Positions 7,402 through 15,052 of a stretch of 17,105 nt of DNA are shown piece by piece. The translations under genes and the position numbers were made by a program. The notes below the pieces were generated by a model that worked only from the letters and a program-made list of their open reading frames with translations, searched no databases and was not told where the DNA came from. The stretch is from Atopobium sp. UBA6362 (GTDB lineage: Bacteria > Actinomycetota > Coriobacteriia > Coriobacteriales > Atopobiaceae). The DNA lies in the NCBI GenBank assembly GCA_002440065.1, contig DJRK01000119.1, positions 261-17,365 of the forward strand, in the 5' to 3' direction. Positions within the stretch are counted from its first letter, which is position 1. Every line of letters starts with the position of its first letter.

Positions 7402-7431
7402 GCGAACGCAGAGCCAGCGCGTTATCCGCGA

Positions 7432-7470
7432 AGGCGGGCCGTCCCCAAGCGTAGGGGCGGCCCGCCTTTC
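7432..7470 (+). terminator. Rho-independent terminator of the marR-ABC operon
   Basis: Stem AGGCGGGCCG / CGGCCCGCCT, extended by CCCC/GGGG past one unpaired T, with loop AAGCGTA, followed by TTTCTCGT. It lies 31 bp after the last ABC stop codon. This is a very stable GC-rich hairpin with a short T-run. Confidence 0.88.
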
Positions 7471-7500
7471 TCGTAAGCGTCAGACATGGAAGAATCAGAC

Positions 7501-7581
7501 GTGCACCCCTGAAACAAACGCGCGCCCCTGCAAAATGAGACATCCTTGGCGCGAAAAATGTCTCATTTTGCAAGGGTGCGC
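7501..7581. repeat. Long imperfect inverted repeat between convergent genes
   Basis: Arms of 24 bp at 7520-7543 and 7558-7581 pair with two mismatches; the core TGCAAAATGAGACAT pairs perfectly over 15 bp around a 14-base loop. On the minus strand the hairpin is followed by TTTGTTT, so it may terminate the ABC1-kinase operon. A partial direct copy of the outer part, GTGCACCCCTGAAA (7501-7514), precedes the left arm (GCGCGCCCCTGCAAA). The length and arm design exceed a plain terminator, and it may be a dispersed repeat unit. Confidence 0.7.
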
Positions 7582-7611
7582 TGTCGTAAGAGGATGAATT
7601 GAGCCAGGCGG

Positions 7612-9396
7612 CTACTTCTTGCGGCGTCGGGAATCGCGGATAATGTCGTGGGCGACCCAAACGCCGAGAACAAAAGCGATGATGTAACCAGCGAAGCCGA
7701 TGATGGGGATGCCGAAGATGACCGGCTGGATCCTCGCGTAGTACACGATGGACGAGCCCATGAAGAGTCCCGCGATGATCACGCTCATGGTGAGACGGTT
7801 GGCGATGTGCGCGAAGTCTTCGAGCGGGTCCTCGGAACCAGCGATATCCAAGTTCAGCCGGAGCTGGCCTCGGGTGAGCATCTTCATCGCGTGGCCCGAC
7901 TCCCCTGCCGCCTGAAGCAGGCCGTGCGCCGCGCCCACGCTCTCGCGGGCGAGCCTCTTGGCCTCGCGCTTCGCCACGGACTCATAGGTCTCGTGCGCCC
8001 TCAGGTGATTGCGGATGATGTCGACCATCGACACGTTGGGCAAAAGATTGTCCACGACGCCCTCGAGGGTCACGAGGGCACGCGCGAGCATAGTCACGGT
8101 ACCGGGAAGCTCGATGCCGTTCTTGCGCGCCATCGAGACGAGCGACCCCACGAACGAGCCGAGGTCGAGGTCGCTCAAGTCGGCGGACCCGAAGTTCGCG
8201 ATGATGGCATCGAGGTCCGTGAGCAGGTGCGCATGGTCGACCTCGGAGCTGTCGCTTCTCGAGAATCGAAGAAGACCCTCGGCAAGGGCGGCGGAGTCCT
8301 GTTTCGCGACGGCAAGGACCATATCGGACAAGCAGCGCCGGTCGCTCGCGGAAAGGCGGCCCATGATGCCCAGGTCCATGTACACGATCTTGTTGCCCGA
8401 GACGACGAGGTTGCCCGGGTGCGGGTCGGCATGGAAAATCCCGTCGTCGAGCATCTGGGCCGTGTAGTTGTCCATGAGCTTCTCGCCGATCTCGGCGCAG
8501 TCGTAGCCCTCGGCGGTAAGACGCGCGGTGTCGTCGATGGGGATGCCCTCGATGTACTGCATGACGACGACATGGCGCGTACAGAGCGCGGGATAGGGCT
8601 TGGGGCACTCGAGGAACTTGCACTCGGCGTTGTTGCGCCGGAACTCCTCGAGGTTGCGCGCCTCCACGAGGAAATCGGTCTCTTCGCGGAACGACTGCCA
8701 CAGCTCGTCGACGACGCTTTGGAGGTCGAGGAACTGGTCGGCCCCCATGAAACGGCTCATATGCTTGGCGAGGGAGCGCATGATCGAGATGTCCTTCGCC
8801 ATGACCTCCTGCACACGCGGGCGCTGAATCTTCACGGCGACGAGCTCGCCCGTGACGAGACGAGCCTTGTGCACCTGCGCGACCGAGGCGGAACCGAGGG
8901 GGTTGTCGTCTATGGCGTCGAAGATCTCCTCGATGGGCTGCTCGTACTCAGCGCGAAGGGCCTCGAGGACCGTCTCCCGGTCCATGGGCTCCACGTCGGT
9001 CCTGAGCTTGGAAAGCTCGCGCGTGAAGCTCGGGGGCAGTATCTCGGAGCGCATCGAGAGGATCTGGCCCGCCTTCACGAAGGTCGGCCCGAGCTCCTCG
9101 AGCATCTGGCGTAGGCTCTGCGGCGTCAGGCCGTGGAAGATGTCGTATTTCCGCACGATGCCCAGGATCTCAGCGATGCGGCGAAGGCGCGCCGTGCGGG
9201 AGAGGTCGTAGGCATCGCTCCCCTCGGCACGCCCGCCAAAGAGCCCGATCGTCTGCGAAGAAGAGCTCCCGAGCTCGGAGCTCACTTCCTCGTACCACGA
9301 GTTGAGCACGGCATCGTAATCGATGGGGCGGGCTTCTTCCTCAGAGGCCCGCCCCTCCTGGGCAGAGACTTTGTCTTTGTCGTTGCCTGCCGTCAC
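7612..9396 (-). CDS. ABC1/AarF/UbiB-family atypical kinase, membrane-anchored
   Basis: 594-residue protein of the ABC1K family, atypical protein-kinase-like ATPases linked to quinone or lipid metabolism. The family motifs are in order: KAGQ (108-111) with QILSMRSEILP, the nucleotide loop GSASVAQVH (168-176), VAVK with Lys189, the E239-T-D241 pair, HADPHPGN (322-329) and the metal-binding DLG (341-343). Two hydrophobic segments in the last 60 residues (about 536-555 and 560-582) give a C-terminal membrane anchor. The GTG at 9396 is chosen because it begins 8 bp after the stop of the phasin-like gene; there is no strong Shine-Dalgarno, so coupling is likely. No Met occurs before residue 115. 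The in-frame extension to 9807 is Arg-rich shadow of the upstream gene and is not used. The substrate is unknown. Confidence 0.9.
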   Translation of the reverse strand: MTAGNDKDKVSAQEGRASEEEARPIDYDAVLNSWYEEVSSELGSSSSQTIGLFGGRAEGSDAYDLSRTARLRRIAEILGIVRKYDIFHGLTPQSLRQMLEELGPTFVKAGQILSMRSEILPPSFTRELSKLRTDVEPMDRETVLEALRAEYEQPIEEIFDAIDDNPLGSASVAQVHKARLVTGELVAVKIQRPRVQEVMAKDISIMRSLAKHMSRFMGADQFLDLQSVVDELWQSFREETDFLVEARNLEEFRRNNAECKFLECPKPYPALCTRHVVVMQYIEGIPIDDTARLTAEGYDCAEIGEKLMDNYTAQMLDDGIFHADPHPGNLVVSGNKIVYMDLGIMGRLSASDRRCLSDMVLAVAKQDSAALAEGLLRFSRSDSSEVDHAHLLTDLDAIIANFGSADLSDLDLGSFVGSLVSMARKNGIELPGTVTMLARALVTLEGVVDNLLPNVSMVDIIRNHLRAHETYESVAKREAKRLARESVGAAHGLLQAAGESGHAMKMLTRGQLRLNLDIAGSEDPLEDFAHIANRLTMSVIIAGLFMGSSIVYYARIQPVIFGIPIIGFAGYIIAFVLGVWVAHDIIRDSRRRKK

Positions 9397-9404
9397 CTGA
9401 AGGC

Positions 9405-9791
9405 CTACTCCGCCTCGTCGGGCTCGACGGCGTCCTCGGCTTCGTCGGCCTCGGATGCCTCGGGCTCGTCGGCGACCTGCTCGGCCTCGGCGGCAATGTC
9501 GGCGTTCATCTGGGCGACCTTCTCGGCATAGGCCGCGCGCTCCTCGGGCGTCATGGCCTCGAGCTTGGAGCGGAGCGCCGCGTCGGACGCTCCGCCCACG
9601 GCGTTGTCGAAAGCCTCCTTGGCTTTGCGCGTGAGCTCGGAGTTCAGGGCGCGGCCCTGCTCCACGGTAAGCTCGCCCTTCTTCACGAACTCCTCGACGA
9701 CCTGCTGCGACTTCTCGGCGGTGACGGCGACTGCGCCGACGCTTGCCAAGAAGACCTTGCGGAGGTTCTCGCCCATATCGAATCCAGCCAT
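9405..9791 (-). CDS. Phasin-family-like small helical protein
   Basis: 128-residue protein resembling the phasin / PHA-granule regulator family. Residues 1-100 are almost all amphipathic helix (MGENLRKVFLASVGAVAVTA, then EEFVKKGELTVEQGRALNSE), the typical phasin-like N-terminal pattern. The tail from about residue 101 is acidic and Ala/Glu/Asp-rich (AEQVADEPEASEADEAED). ATG 9791 has GGGAG 8 bases upstream. It is the first gene of a two-gene unit with the ABC1 kinase. No polyhydroxyalkanoate synthase is in the window, so a storage-granule role is not supported. A role at lipid or membrane surfaces, or as partner or substrate of the kinase, is inference. Confidence 0.75.
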   Translation of the reverse strand: MAGFDMGENLRKVFLASVGAVAVTAEKSQQVVEEFVKKGELTVEQGRALNSELTRKAKEAFDNAVGGASDAALRSKLEAMTPEERAAYAEKVAQMNADIAAEAEQVADEPEASEADEAEDAVEPDEAE

Positions 9792-9977
9792 GTGAAGCTC
9801 CCTTCAAGTAAACCCACGGCGAGTCGCCTCGCCGCCGTTACCAGCACTTTACCCCAACGAGCGCCTGGTATATCGCACGTTTCCGCCAGCGAGCGGTGCG
9901 AGGGGCACCCGCCGCGGCCCTACAGAAACCCGCGACCGACGCGACGCCCAGCAGCGGGTCACGACCACGGGAAACGC
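9792..9977. other. Intergenic region upstream of the phasin-like gene
   Basis: 186 bp between two minus-strand transcripts. A small hairpin CGGCGAG-TCGC-CTCGCCG (9817-9834) falls in the predicted leader of the phasin-like gene. Downstream of the HAD gene, ACCCGC/GCGGGT arms (about 9928-9958) could form a weak terminator. No clear -35/-10 pair was identified. Confidence 0.35.
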
Positions 9978-10649
9978 CTAGCCAAGAAGAACGTGCCGCA
10001 GCTCGTCGACCGTGTCAACGACGGACACGGCGCCCGCTTCGACGAGCTCCGAGCGCGGGGCGGTGTTGCCGTACAGGACGCCGACGCAGTCCACGCCGTT
10101 CTCGGCCGCCGCCTCGACGTCGAAGCGCCTGTCGCCGACCATCACGGCATCCGATGCGTCCACGCCGAGCTCCTCGAGCACGCGGCCCAGGATCTGAGCC
10201 TTCGTGTCGCCGTCGTCTTTCGTCTTGGCGAGCGCGGAGTCGAAGAGCCCCAGCACGCCGTTCGTCTCGAGGCCGCGGTGAAGGAGCATCTGCATCTTTG
10301 AGCTCGCCGTGCCGAGGAGCTTCCCCGCGGCCTTGAGGTCGCGCAGCAGCTCCTCCACCCCGTCGAAGAGCGGCCAGCCGTCGCGGCCGAGCGTCTTGTA
10401 GACCGCGCGGTAGTCCTCGGTGATCCGCATGGCCTCGTCCTCGTCCACGCCGTACACGAGCGTGAAGGCCTGCGGGAACGGCGGCCCCACGATGCGGCGC
10501 ATGTCGCCCAGGTCCTCGTCGCTCCAGCCATGCTCGTGCATGACCTTGCGGGCCGTCCGCACGATGCCCGGCATCGAATCGGCGAGCGTGCCGTCGAAGT
10601 CGAACACGACGAGCTTCTTGCCCGTGAGGTCGCGGGTTTCCTGAGCCAT
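9978..10649 (-). CDS. HAD-superfamily phosphatase, subfamily IA (phosphoglycolate-phosphatase-like)
   Basis: 223-residue soluble HAD hydrolase that uses an aspartyl-phosphate intermediate. Motif I is VVFDFDGTLADS with nucleophile D17 and acid/base D19. Motif II is near GTASSK (S116), motif III Lys is K150 in DGDTKAQIL, and motif IV is VMVGDRRFD (D173, D177). The helical cap between motifs I and II (about 30-95) marks subfamily IA with a C1 cap. ATG 10649 is chosen for its GAGGAGG ribosome binding site; a longer frame exists to 10838 but has no support. The end VGVLYGNTAPRSELVEAGA resembles the Gph/nucleotidase-like group. The substrate cannot be told; small phosphomonoesters are usual. It is transcribed alone, divergent from the DUF1015 operon. 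Confidence 0.9.
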   Translation of the reverse strand: MAQETRDLTGKKLVVFDFDGTLADSMPGIVRTARKVMHEHGWSDEDLGDMRRIVGPPFPQAFTLVYGVDEDEAMRITEDYRAVYKTLGRDGWPLFDGVEELLRDLKAAGKLLGTASSKMQMLLHRGLETNGVLGLFDSALAKTKDDGDTKAQILGRVLEELGVDASDAVMVGDRRFDVEAAAENGVDCVGVLYGNTAPRSELVEAGAVSVVDTVDELRHVLLG

Positions 10650-10818
10650 GAGTCCTCCTCGAAATCGTTTCTCTGTATTGAGAATACCATACGAACGTTC
10701 GATTATCCTCATGCGGGCCCATAGCATTTTCGGATACGCACCATGCCACCCGACACCCCTTCGCAACACGAGCGGGGTAAGATATCCAACAATCAAATCA
10801 GCAAAGAAGGAGAACGCC
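10650..10818. promoter_or_regulatory. Divergent promoter region, HAD phosphatase / DUF1015 operon
   Basis: 169 bp between divergent genes. On the minus strand a -10 candidate TATTCT lies near 10690-10680, just downstream of the palindrome CGAACGTTCG (10692-10701). On the plus strand a -10 candidate TAAGAT (10778-10783) has no good -35. The ribosome binding site of the plus-strand gene (AAGGAG, about 10807-10812) is clear. Confidence 0.4.
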
Positions 10819-12069
10819 ATGCACGCAGAGCCGTTCAAATGCCTCAGGCCCGCCCCGCAAGCGGCCGCGGGTTTCGCCTCGCTCCCCTACGACGTCTTCG
10901 ACCGCGCCGAGGCGGCGGCCTACGTCGAGGCGCATCCCACGTCGTTTTTGGCCATAGACCGTCCGGAGACCGCGTTTCCCCCGGACCACGACATGTACGC
11001 CGACGACGTCTACGCCGCGGCGCGCCGCATCCTCGAGGAGCGGGCAGAGGACGGCACGCTCCTGCACGACGGCAAGCCCTGCTACTATCTCTACCGCCTC
11101 GAGGCGGACGGTCGCGCGCAGACGGGCATCGTGGCCGCCTGCGCCCTCAGCGACTACGCCGACGGCACCATCAAGCGCCACGAGCTCACCCGCCGCGACA
11201 AGGAGGACGACCGCGTGCGCCACATAAAGGCCACCGGTTGCCAAACGGGCCCGATCTTCTTGGCATACAAGGACGAGCCGACGCTCGGGATGCTCGTCTC
11301 AGCCGCGTGCTCGGCAGAGCCGCTCTACGACTTCACCGACGAGCAGGGCGTCCACCAGACCGTATGGCGCGTCGCCCGCCCCGAGGCCGTGGAGGCGCTG
11401 CGCCTCATGCTCGAGCGCGTGCCGAGCGCCTATATCGCCGACGGACATCACCGCGCCGCCTCCGCCGCGCGCGTCTGCCAGGAAATGCGCGACGCGGCGG
11501 GAAGCGCCTGCACGGGCACGGAGCCCTACAACTACCTGCTGTGCGTGCTTTTCCCCGCCAGCCAGCTCACCGTCCTGCCCTACAACCGCGTCGTCGCCGA
11601 TGCGCACGGGCTTTCCGAGGACGGCCTCGTCGCCGCGGTCGACGAGGCCGGCTTCGAGGTATCCGCCCCGCGGAAGGAGCCCGTTGAGCCCACAGAGAAG
11701 GGCGAGTTCGGCATGTACGCCTTCGGGTCCTGGCGCAGCCTCACCTGGCGCGGGGACGCCGTGCGCGACGCGGACCCGGTCGCCTCGCTCGACGCCTCGC
11801 TGCTGCAGGACCTCGTCTTGGGCCCCGTCCTCGGGATCGGCGACCCCAGGTCCGATAAGCGCATCTCGTTCGTGGGCGGCAACGCGGGGACGCAGGAGCT
11901 CGAGCGCCGCGCAGGCGACTCGGGCGTCGCGTTCGCGCTGCACGCGACCTCGGTCGACGAGCTCATGGCCGTCGCCGACGCAGGCCTCCTCATGCCCCCC
12001 AAGTCCACATGGTTCGAGCCCAAGCTCAGAAGCGGCCTCTTCATCAGAAAGATAGCGAACCCCAAGTAG
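10819..12069 (+). CDS. DUF1015 family protein
   Basis: 416-residue protein with the typical DUF1015 length and landmarks: the N-terminal LPYDVFDRAEAAAYVEAHPTSF and AIDRPE block, GTIKRHELTRRDKEDDRVRH (116-135) followed by GCQTGPIFLAYKDE, the hallmark Y205-IADGHHR-A (208-212) segment with conserved Asp-Gly-His-His-Arg, and C-terminal HATSVDELMAVADAGLLMPPKSTWFEPK. ATG 10819 is set by AAGGAG 6-7 bases upstream. The family is poorly characterised; some members are annotated as ParB-like or encoded near serine biosynthesis genes, and ParB-fold proteins include serine kinases, but no such neighbour is seen here. It is the first gene of a three-gene operon; the next gene starts 11 bp after its stop. 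Confidence 0.88.
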   Translation: MHAEPFKCLRPAPQAAAGFASLPYDVFDRAEAAAYVEAHPTSFLAIDRPETAFPPDHDMYADDVYAAARRILEERAEDGTLLHDGKPCYYLYRLEADGRAQTGIVAACALSDYADGTIKRHELTRRDKEDDRVRHIKATGCQTGPIFLAYKDEPTLGMLVSAACSAEPLYDFTDEQGVHQTVWRVARPEAVEALRLMLERVPSAYIADGHHRAASAARVCQEMRDAAGSACTGTEPYNYLLCVLFPASQLTVLPYNRVVADAHGLSEDGLVAAVDEAGFEVSAPRKEPVEPTEKGEFGMYAFGSWRSLTWRGDAVRDADPVASLDASLLQDLVLGPVLGIGDPRSDKRISFVGGNAGTQELERRAGDSGVAFALHATSVDELMAVADAGLLMPPKSTWFEPKLRSGLFIRKIANPK

Positions 12070-12080
12070 GCGGATACACC

Positions 12081-14249
12081 ATGGCTCAGGAAGAACACGA
12101 CAACCAAGACGAGCTCGGCAAGCTCTTCTCGCTCCTTATGGGAAACATCGCCGGCGCGAAGGCTCCGAAGGAAGGGCCTGAGTCCGGCGATGGTCCCAAA
12201 CCGACCATTGAGCGCCTGGGCCTCGAAGTCGCGCACTCCGCCGAGCCGTGGAAAGCCCTCGCGGGCTTCGTCCTTGATGTTCGCGCCGCGGAATCGCCGA
12301 ACGCGCTCGACCGCCGGCTCGCGCAGCGACTCGAGGACGCGGGTATTCTCGACACGTCCGACGAGCTTCCCCAGATCAGGCTCGTCCGCCCCAAGACGAC
12401 GGGACTCTTCTACCTGCGCGTCGACGACCAGCAGATGAGCTACCTCGCGAAGCTCAGGATCCTCGCGGTAGAGGGAGCGCTCAACTCCGCCCTCATGTCC
12501 CAGGCCCTTCTCGATAAGCCCGACGAGGCCACGATGGAGGAAGTCGTGAAGCTCGAGCAGCGGGTCGAGCGCTCCATCGTGGCCCAGGCGGCGACGCCGC
12601 TCGCGGACCTCGAGGGCGAGCCGGCCGAGGGCGATTGGCATGCCCGCCACGCCATCGCCGCGGGCATCGAGTGCCTCCGCCTACCTTGGCGGCTCACGGC
12701 GCGTTTCCGCGCGAACGCCGCCGCAGGGAAAGCCGCGATCGAAGTGGATTTCCTTCCTCCCTCGGTATTTCCCCAGACCCGCTACGTCGACGGGCTCGGC
12801 GTCGTCGCCGCTTCCGCGAACATGCGTCGCCGGGCCGCGACCGACTACAACCTGAGGCTCATCGTCCTCATGGCCGCATACGTCTTCCATTGCACGACCG
12901 ATATTCAGGAGGTTTGGATCGCCGGCGTCGTGGACAGCGCCACAGGACATGCGTGCTACTGCTCGGCCAAGCTCGAGCGGAGCGACCTCGAGGGCATCGA
13001 CGTCGCCGCCGAGGATCCCGGGGCCCTTCTCCGCTTCCTGTGCGCCGAGCTCGATAACGACTCCGGCGTGCTCTCCCCGGTTCGCCAGGGTTTCTCGCTC
13101 GACGAGGAAATGTTCTGCCCGGCGTCGCGTTACCGCGTGATCGAGCTCGACGACGAGCCGCTTCCCCGAGCCGCGGCGGAGGCCTTGGGCTGCAAGCGCG
13201 TGTCCCAAATGGCCGTGGACGAGCATGCCGCCCGTTCGGAGGCCGGAAGGGTCGCCGCGCTGCGCATGGGCCCCTCCACACTCGAGAACGTGAAGGCCGT
13301 GATGGACATCGGGACCAAGAGCGACGACGCCGACGTGAAGCAGGCCTGCGAGCGCGTGGCCGACCTGCTCGTCTCGGGGGACCTCGACGAGAACGATCCC
13401 GGTGCCGTACAGGACGCCTTCACGGCCGATGGGTTGTCGCAGGAGGTCCAGGCAGCGCAGCATGCGCTCCTCGCTGGGGACGCGCAAGCCTGCGTCGGTC
13501 GCCTCGCGGCAGCCCTGGCGCCCCTCGAGCTTGAGGGACGTTATCGCGACGACCCGCGCCTTCGCTGGCGCGTCTTCGACGACTACGCCGACCGAGCGCT
13601 CTATAACCGCCTCTTTGCCGAGAAGAGCGTGGAGGTCGCGCTCGCGCCTCGGTCATATCTCGACGCACTTGTGACGCTCTCCGCCGCCGACCTCGTGCTC
13701 GAGCGAACGGACGCCGCAGTCCAGCTCGCCAAACAAGCCGCACGCCTCGCACCGCTAAGCGCCCAGGCATCGCTGCACTACGCGAAGTGCCTCGAGCAGC
13801 GCGGCTTGAACGAGGCCGCCATCCAAGAGATCTCGAGGTTCCTCACTTCGGCGAACGACCCGCGCTCGATCGGTTTGGCCTACCTCCAGATGGCGAGCCT
13901 GCAATGGAAGGGCGGGCACATGCTCGCTTCCCAGGCGTGCTACCAGTGCGCCTCCGAGCTTTTGCCCGCCACCGTGGTCCTCGCGAGCATGCAGGTCGCG
14001 AGCCTCTTGGGGACGAGCAGCTCCGAGAAGCTCTCCCCTGCCCGCGTGCGCGAGGTGCTCCGGACCTTCGACATCCCCCTCGCGCCGAGCGAGCAAGTGG
14101 CCGAGATCATCTACGAGGCATCCGCCGCGAGCGTGGACGCCGGGCTCTTCAACATCGCGCGCGAGACGACGTACCTGCTCGTCGCGCTCACGCGGGACGA
14201 CATCTACAACGGCGTCCTTCGTTCCCTCGAGGACGAGCCCGACCGTTAG
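12081..14249 (+). CDS. Unrecognised 722-residue protein with TPR-like repeats
   Basis: I do not recognise this protein. ATG 12081 is chosen with AGGCGG about 7 bases upstream; the frame before it overlaps the DUF1015 gene. There is no signal peptide or membrane segment, so it is probably cytosolic. Residues 1-45 are charged and likely flexible. A globular block of unknown fold spans about 46-440, including VFLPP-like beta stretches, YNLRLIVLMAAYVFHCTTD (about 256-275) and VWIAGVVDSATGHACYCSAK. From about 440 it is helical, and residues 525-640 show TPR-like helical pairs (AADLVLERTDAAVQLAKQAA, ASLHYAKCLEQRGLNEAAIQ, AYLQMASLQWKGGHMLASQA). Cysteines are scattered without a metal-binding pattern. 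It is sandwiched between DUF1015 and a HAD phosphatase with gaps of 11 and 15 bp. A scaffold or assembly role is a guess from TPRs. Confidence 0.85.
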   Translation: MAQEEHDNQDELGKLFSLLMGNIAGAKAPKEGPESGDGPKPTIERLGLEVAHSAEPWKALAGFVLDVRAAESPNALDRRLAQRLEDAGILDTSDELPQIRLVRPKTTGLFYLRVDDQQMSYLAKLRILAVEGALNSALMSQALLDKPDEATMEEVVKLEQRVERSIVAQAATPLADLEGEPAEGDWHARHAIAAGIECLRLPWRLTARFRANAAAGKAAIEVDFLPPSVFPQTRYVDGLGVVAASANMRRRAATDYNLRLIVLMAAYVFHCTTDIQEVWIAGVVDSATGHACYCSAKLERSDLEGIDVAAEDPGALLRFLCAELDNDSGVLSPVRQGFSLDEEMFCPASRYRVIELDDEPLPRAAAEALGCKRVSQMAVDEHAARSEAGRVAALRMGPSTLENVKAVMDIGTKSDDADVKQACERVADLLVSGDLDENDPGAVQDAFTADGLSQEVQAAQHALLAGDAQACVGRLAAALAPLELEGRYRDDPRLRWRVFDDYADRALYNRLFAEKSVEVALAPRSYLDALVTLSAADLVLERTDAAVQLAKQAARLAPLSAQASLHYAKCLEQRGLNEAAIQEISRFLTSANDPRSIGLAYLQMASLQWKGGHMLASQACYQCASELLPATVVLASMQVASLLGTSSSEKLSPARVREVLRTFDIPLAPSEQVAEIIYEASAASVDAGLFNIARETTYLLVALTRDDIYNGVLRSLEDEPDR

Positions 14250-14264
14250 CGAGGAGATACGCAC

Positions 14265-14933
14265 GTGAGCGAGAGACGCGAAGCCGGAAGGCTCCCGATG
14301 CCGCCGACCTTCTCGGCCGCCATATTCGATTTCGACGGGACGATTGCGCGCACCGAGGGCATTTGGGCCGAGGTCGACCGCATCTTCTTCGCGCAACGTG
14401 GCATCGAGTACACGCCCGACATTGGGCAGAAGCTCTCGGCGCTGGGGTTTGCCGGCGGGGCTTATTGGGTCAAGGAGCGCTACGGGGTCAAGGACCGCGT
14501 AGAGGACATCTGCGACGAATGGAACCGGCTAGGCGCGGCGCTCTATGAGACGAAGGCGCAGCTCAAGCCTGGTGCCGAGAATTACCTCAAGCAGTTACGT
14601 GAACTCGGCGTCCCGCTTGCGCTCGCGACGACGAACGACCCGGACGTCCTAGCGCGCATGAAACCGCGCGTGGACGTGGACGCGCTCTTCGACGCTGTCG
14701 TCTACGGCAAGGAGGTCGACCGGGGCAAGGACCACCCCGACATTTACCTCGAGGCGGCGTCGAGGATCGGCGTCGAACCGTGTGGCACTATGGTCTTCGA
14801 GGATATCCTGACTGGCGTAAAGTCGGCGAAGAGGGCGGGTTTTCTCGCCTGCGCGGTGCGCAGCGAGGATGCGCACCAACCATGGGATGCCCTTGCGGCC
14901 GAGGCGGATTTCTCGATTGAGTCATGGGACTAG
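14265..14933 (+). CDS. HAD-superfamily phosphatase, beta-phosphoglucomutase-like
   Basis: 222-residue HAD hydrolase. The GTG at 14265 is chosen because GAGGAG (14251-14256) lies 8 bases upstream; an in-frame ATG at residue 12 is a weaker alternative. Motif I is AIFDFDGTIART (D22, D24), motif II is ALATTND (T122/T123), motif III is GKDHPDIY (K155), and motif IV is MVFEDILTGVKSAKRAG (E179, D180). The FEDxxxGxxxA form and the helical cap place it with beta-phosphoglucomutase-like and related sugar-phosphate phosphatases of subfamily IA. It ends the DUF1015 operon, 15 bp after the TPR-like gene, and is followed by a strong terminator. The substrate is unknown. Confidence 0.9.
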   Translation: MSERREAGRLPMPPTFSAAIFDFDGTIARTEGIWAEVDRIFFAQRGIEYTPDIGQKLSALGFAGGAYWVKERYGVKDRVEDICDEWNRLGAALYETKAQLKPGAENYLKQLRELGVPLALATTNDPDVLARMKPRVDVDALFDAVVYGKEVDRGKDHPDIYLEAASRIGVEPCGTMVFEDILTGVKSAKRAGFLACAVRSEDAHQPWDALAAEADFSIESWD

Positions 14934-14986
14934 AGGCTGAGCCTCAAGGCCCGTCAAACGAAGATAACAACGCCCCGAGATAAACA

Positions 14987-15026
14987 AGCCGGGATCGGAG
15001 CAAGAAGCATCGATCCCGGCTATTTT
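14987..15026. terminator. Bidirectional Rho-independent terminator
   Basis: Perfect 11-bp stem AGCCGGGATCG (14987-14997) / CGATCCCGGCT (15011-15021), 13-base loop, followed by ATTTTGTAT on the plus strand and TTGTTTAT on the minus strand. It sits between the convergent HAD and deacetylase genes and can serve both. Confidence 0.92.
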
Positions 15027-15052
15027 GTATGCCACCCACGTTTCCGCTGAAA

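Noticed and set aside
7501..7581. CRISPR repeat or insertion-sequence end
   Set aside because: There is only one inverted pair plus a partial copy, with no regular spacers, no transposase and no target-site duplication.
7648..9114. 488-codon plus-strand frame opposite the ABC1 kinase
   Set aside because: Shadow of the kinase gene, whose minus-strand frame has all family motifs; the frame has no upstream ribosome binding site and a low-complexity product.
9397..9807. N-terminal extension of the ABC1 kinase frame
   Set aside because: The extra 137 residues are Arg/Gly-rich and lie entirely over the phasin-like gene in another frame; the GTG at 9396 gives a normal-length kinase.
10692..10701. 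SOS (LexA) box
   Set aside because: CGAAC and GTTCG are directly joined; the Gram-positive/actinobacterial LexA box needs a 4-bp spacer between these halves.
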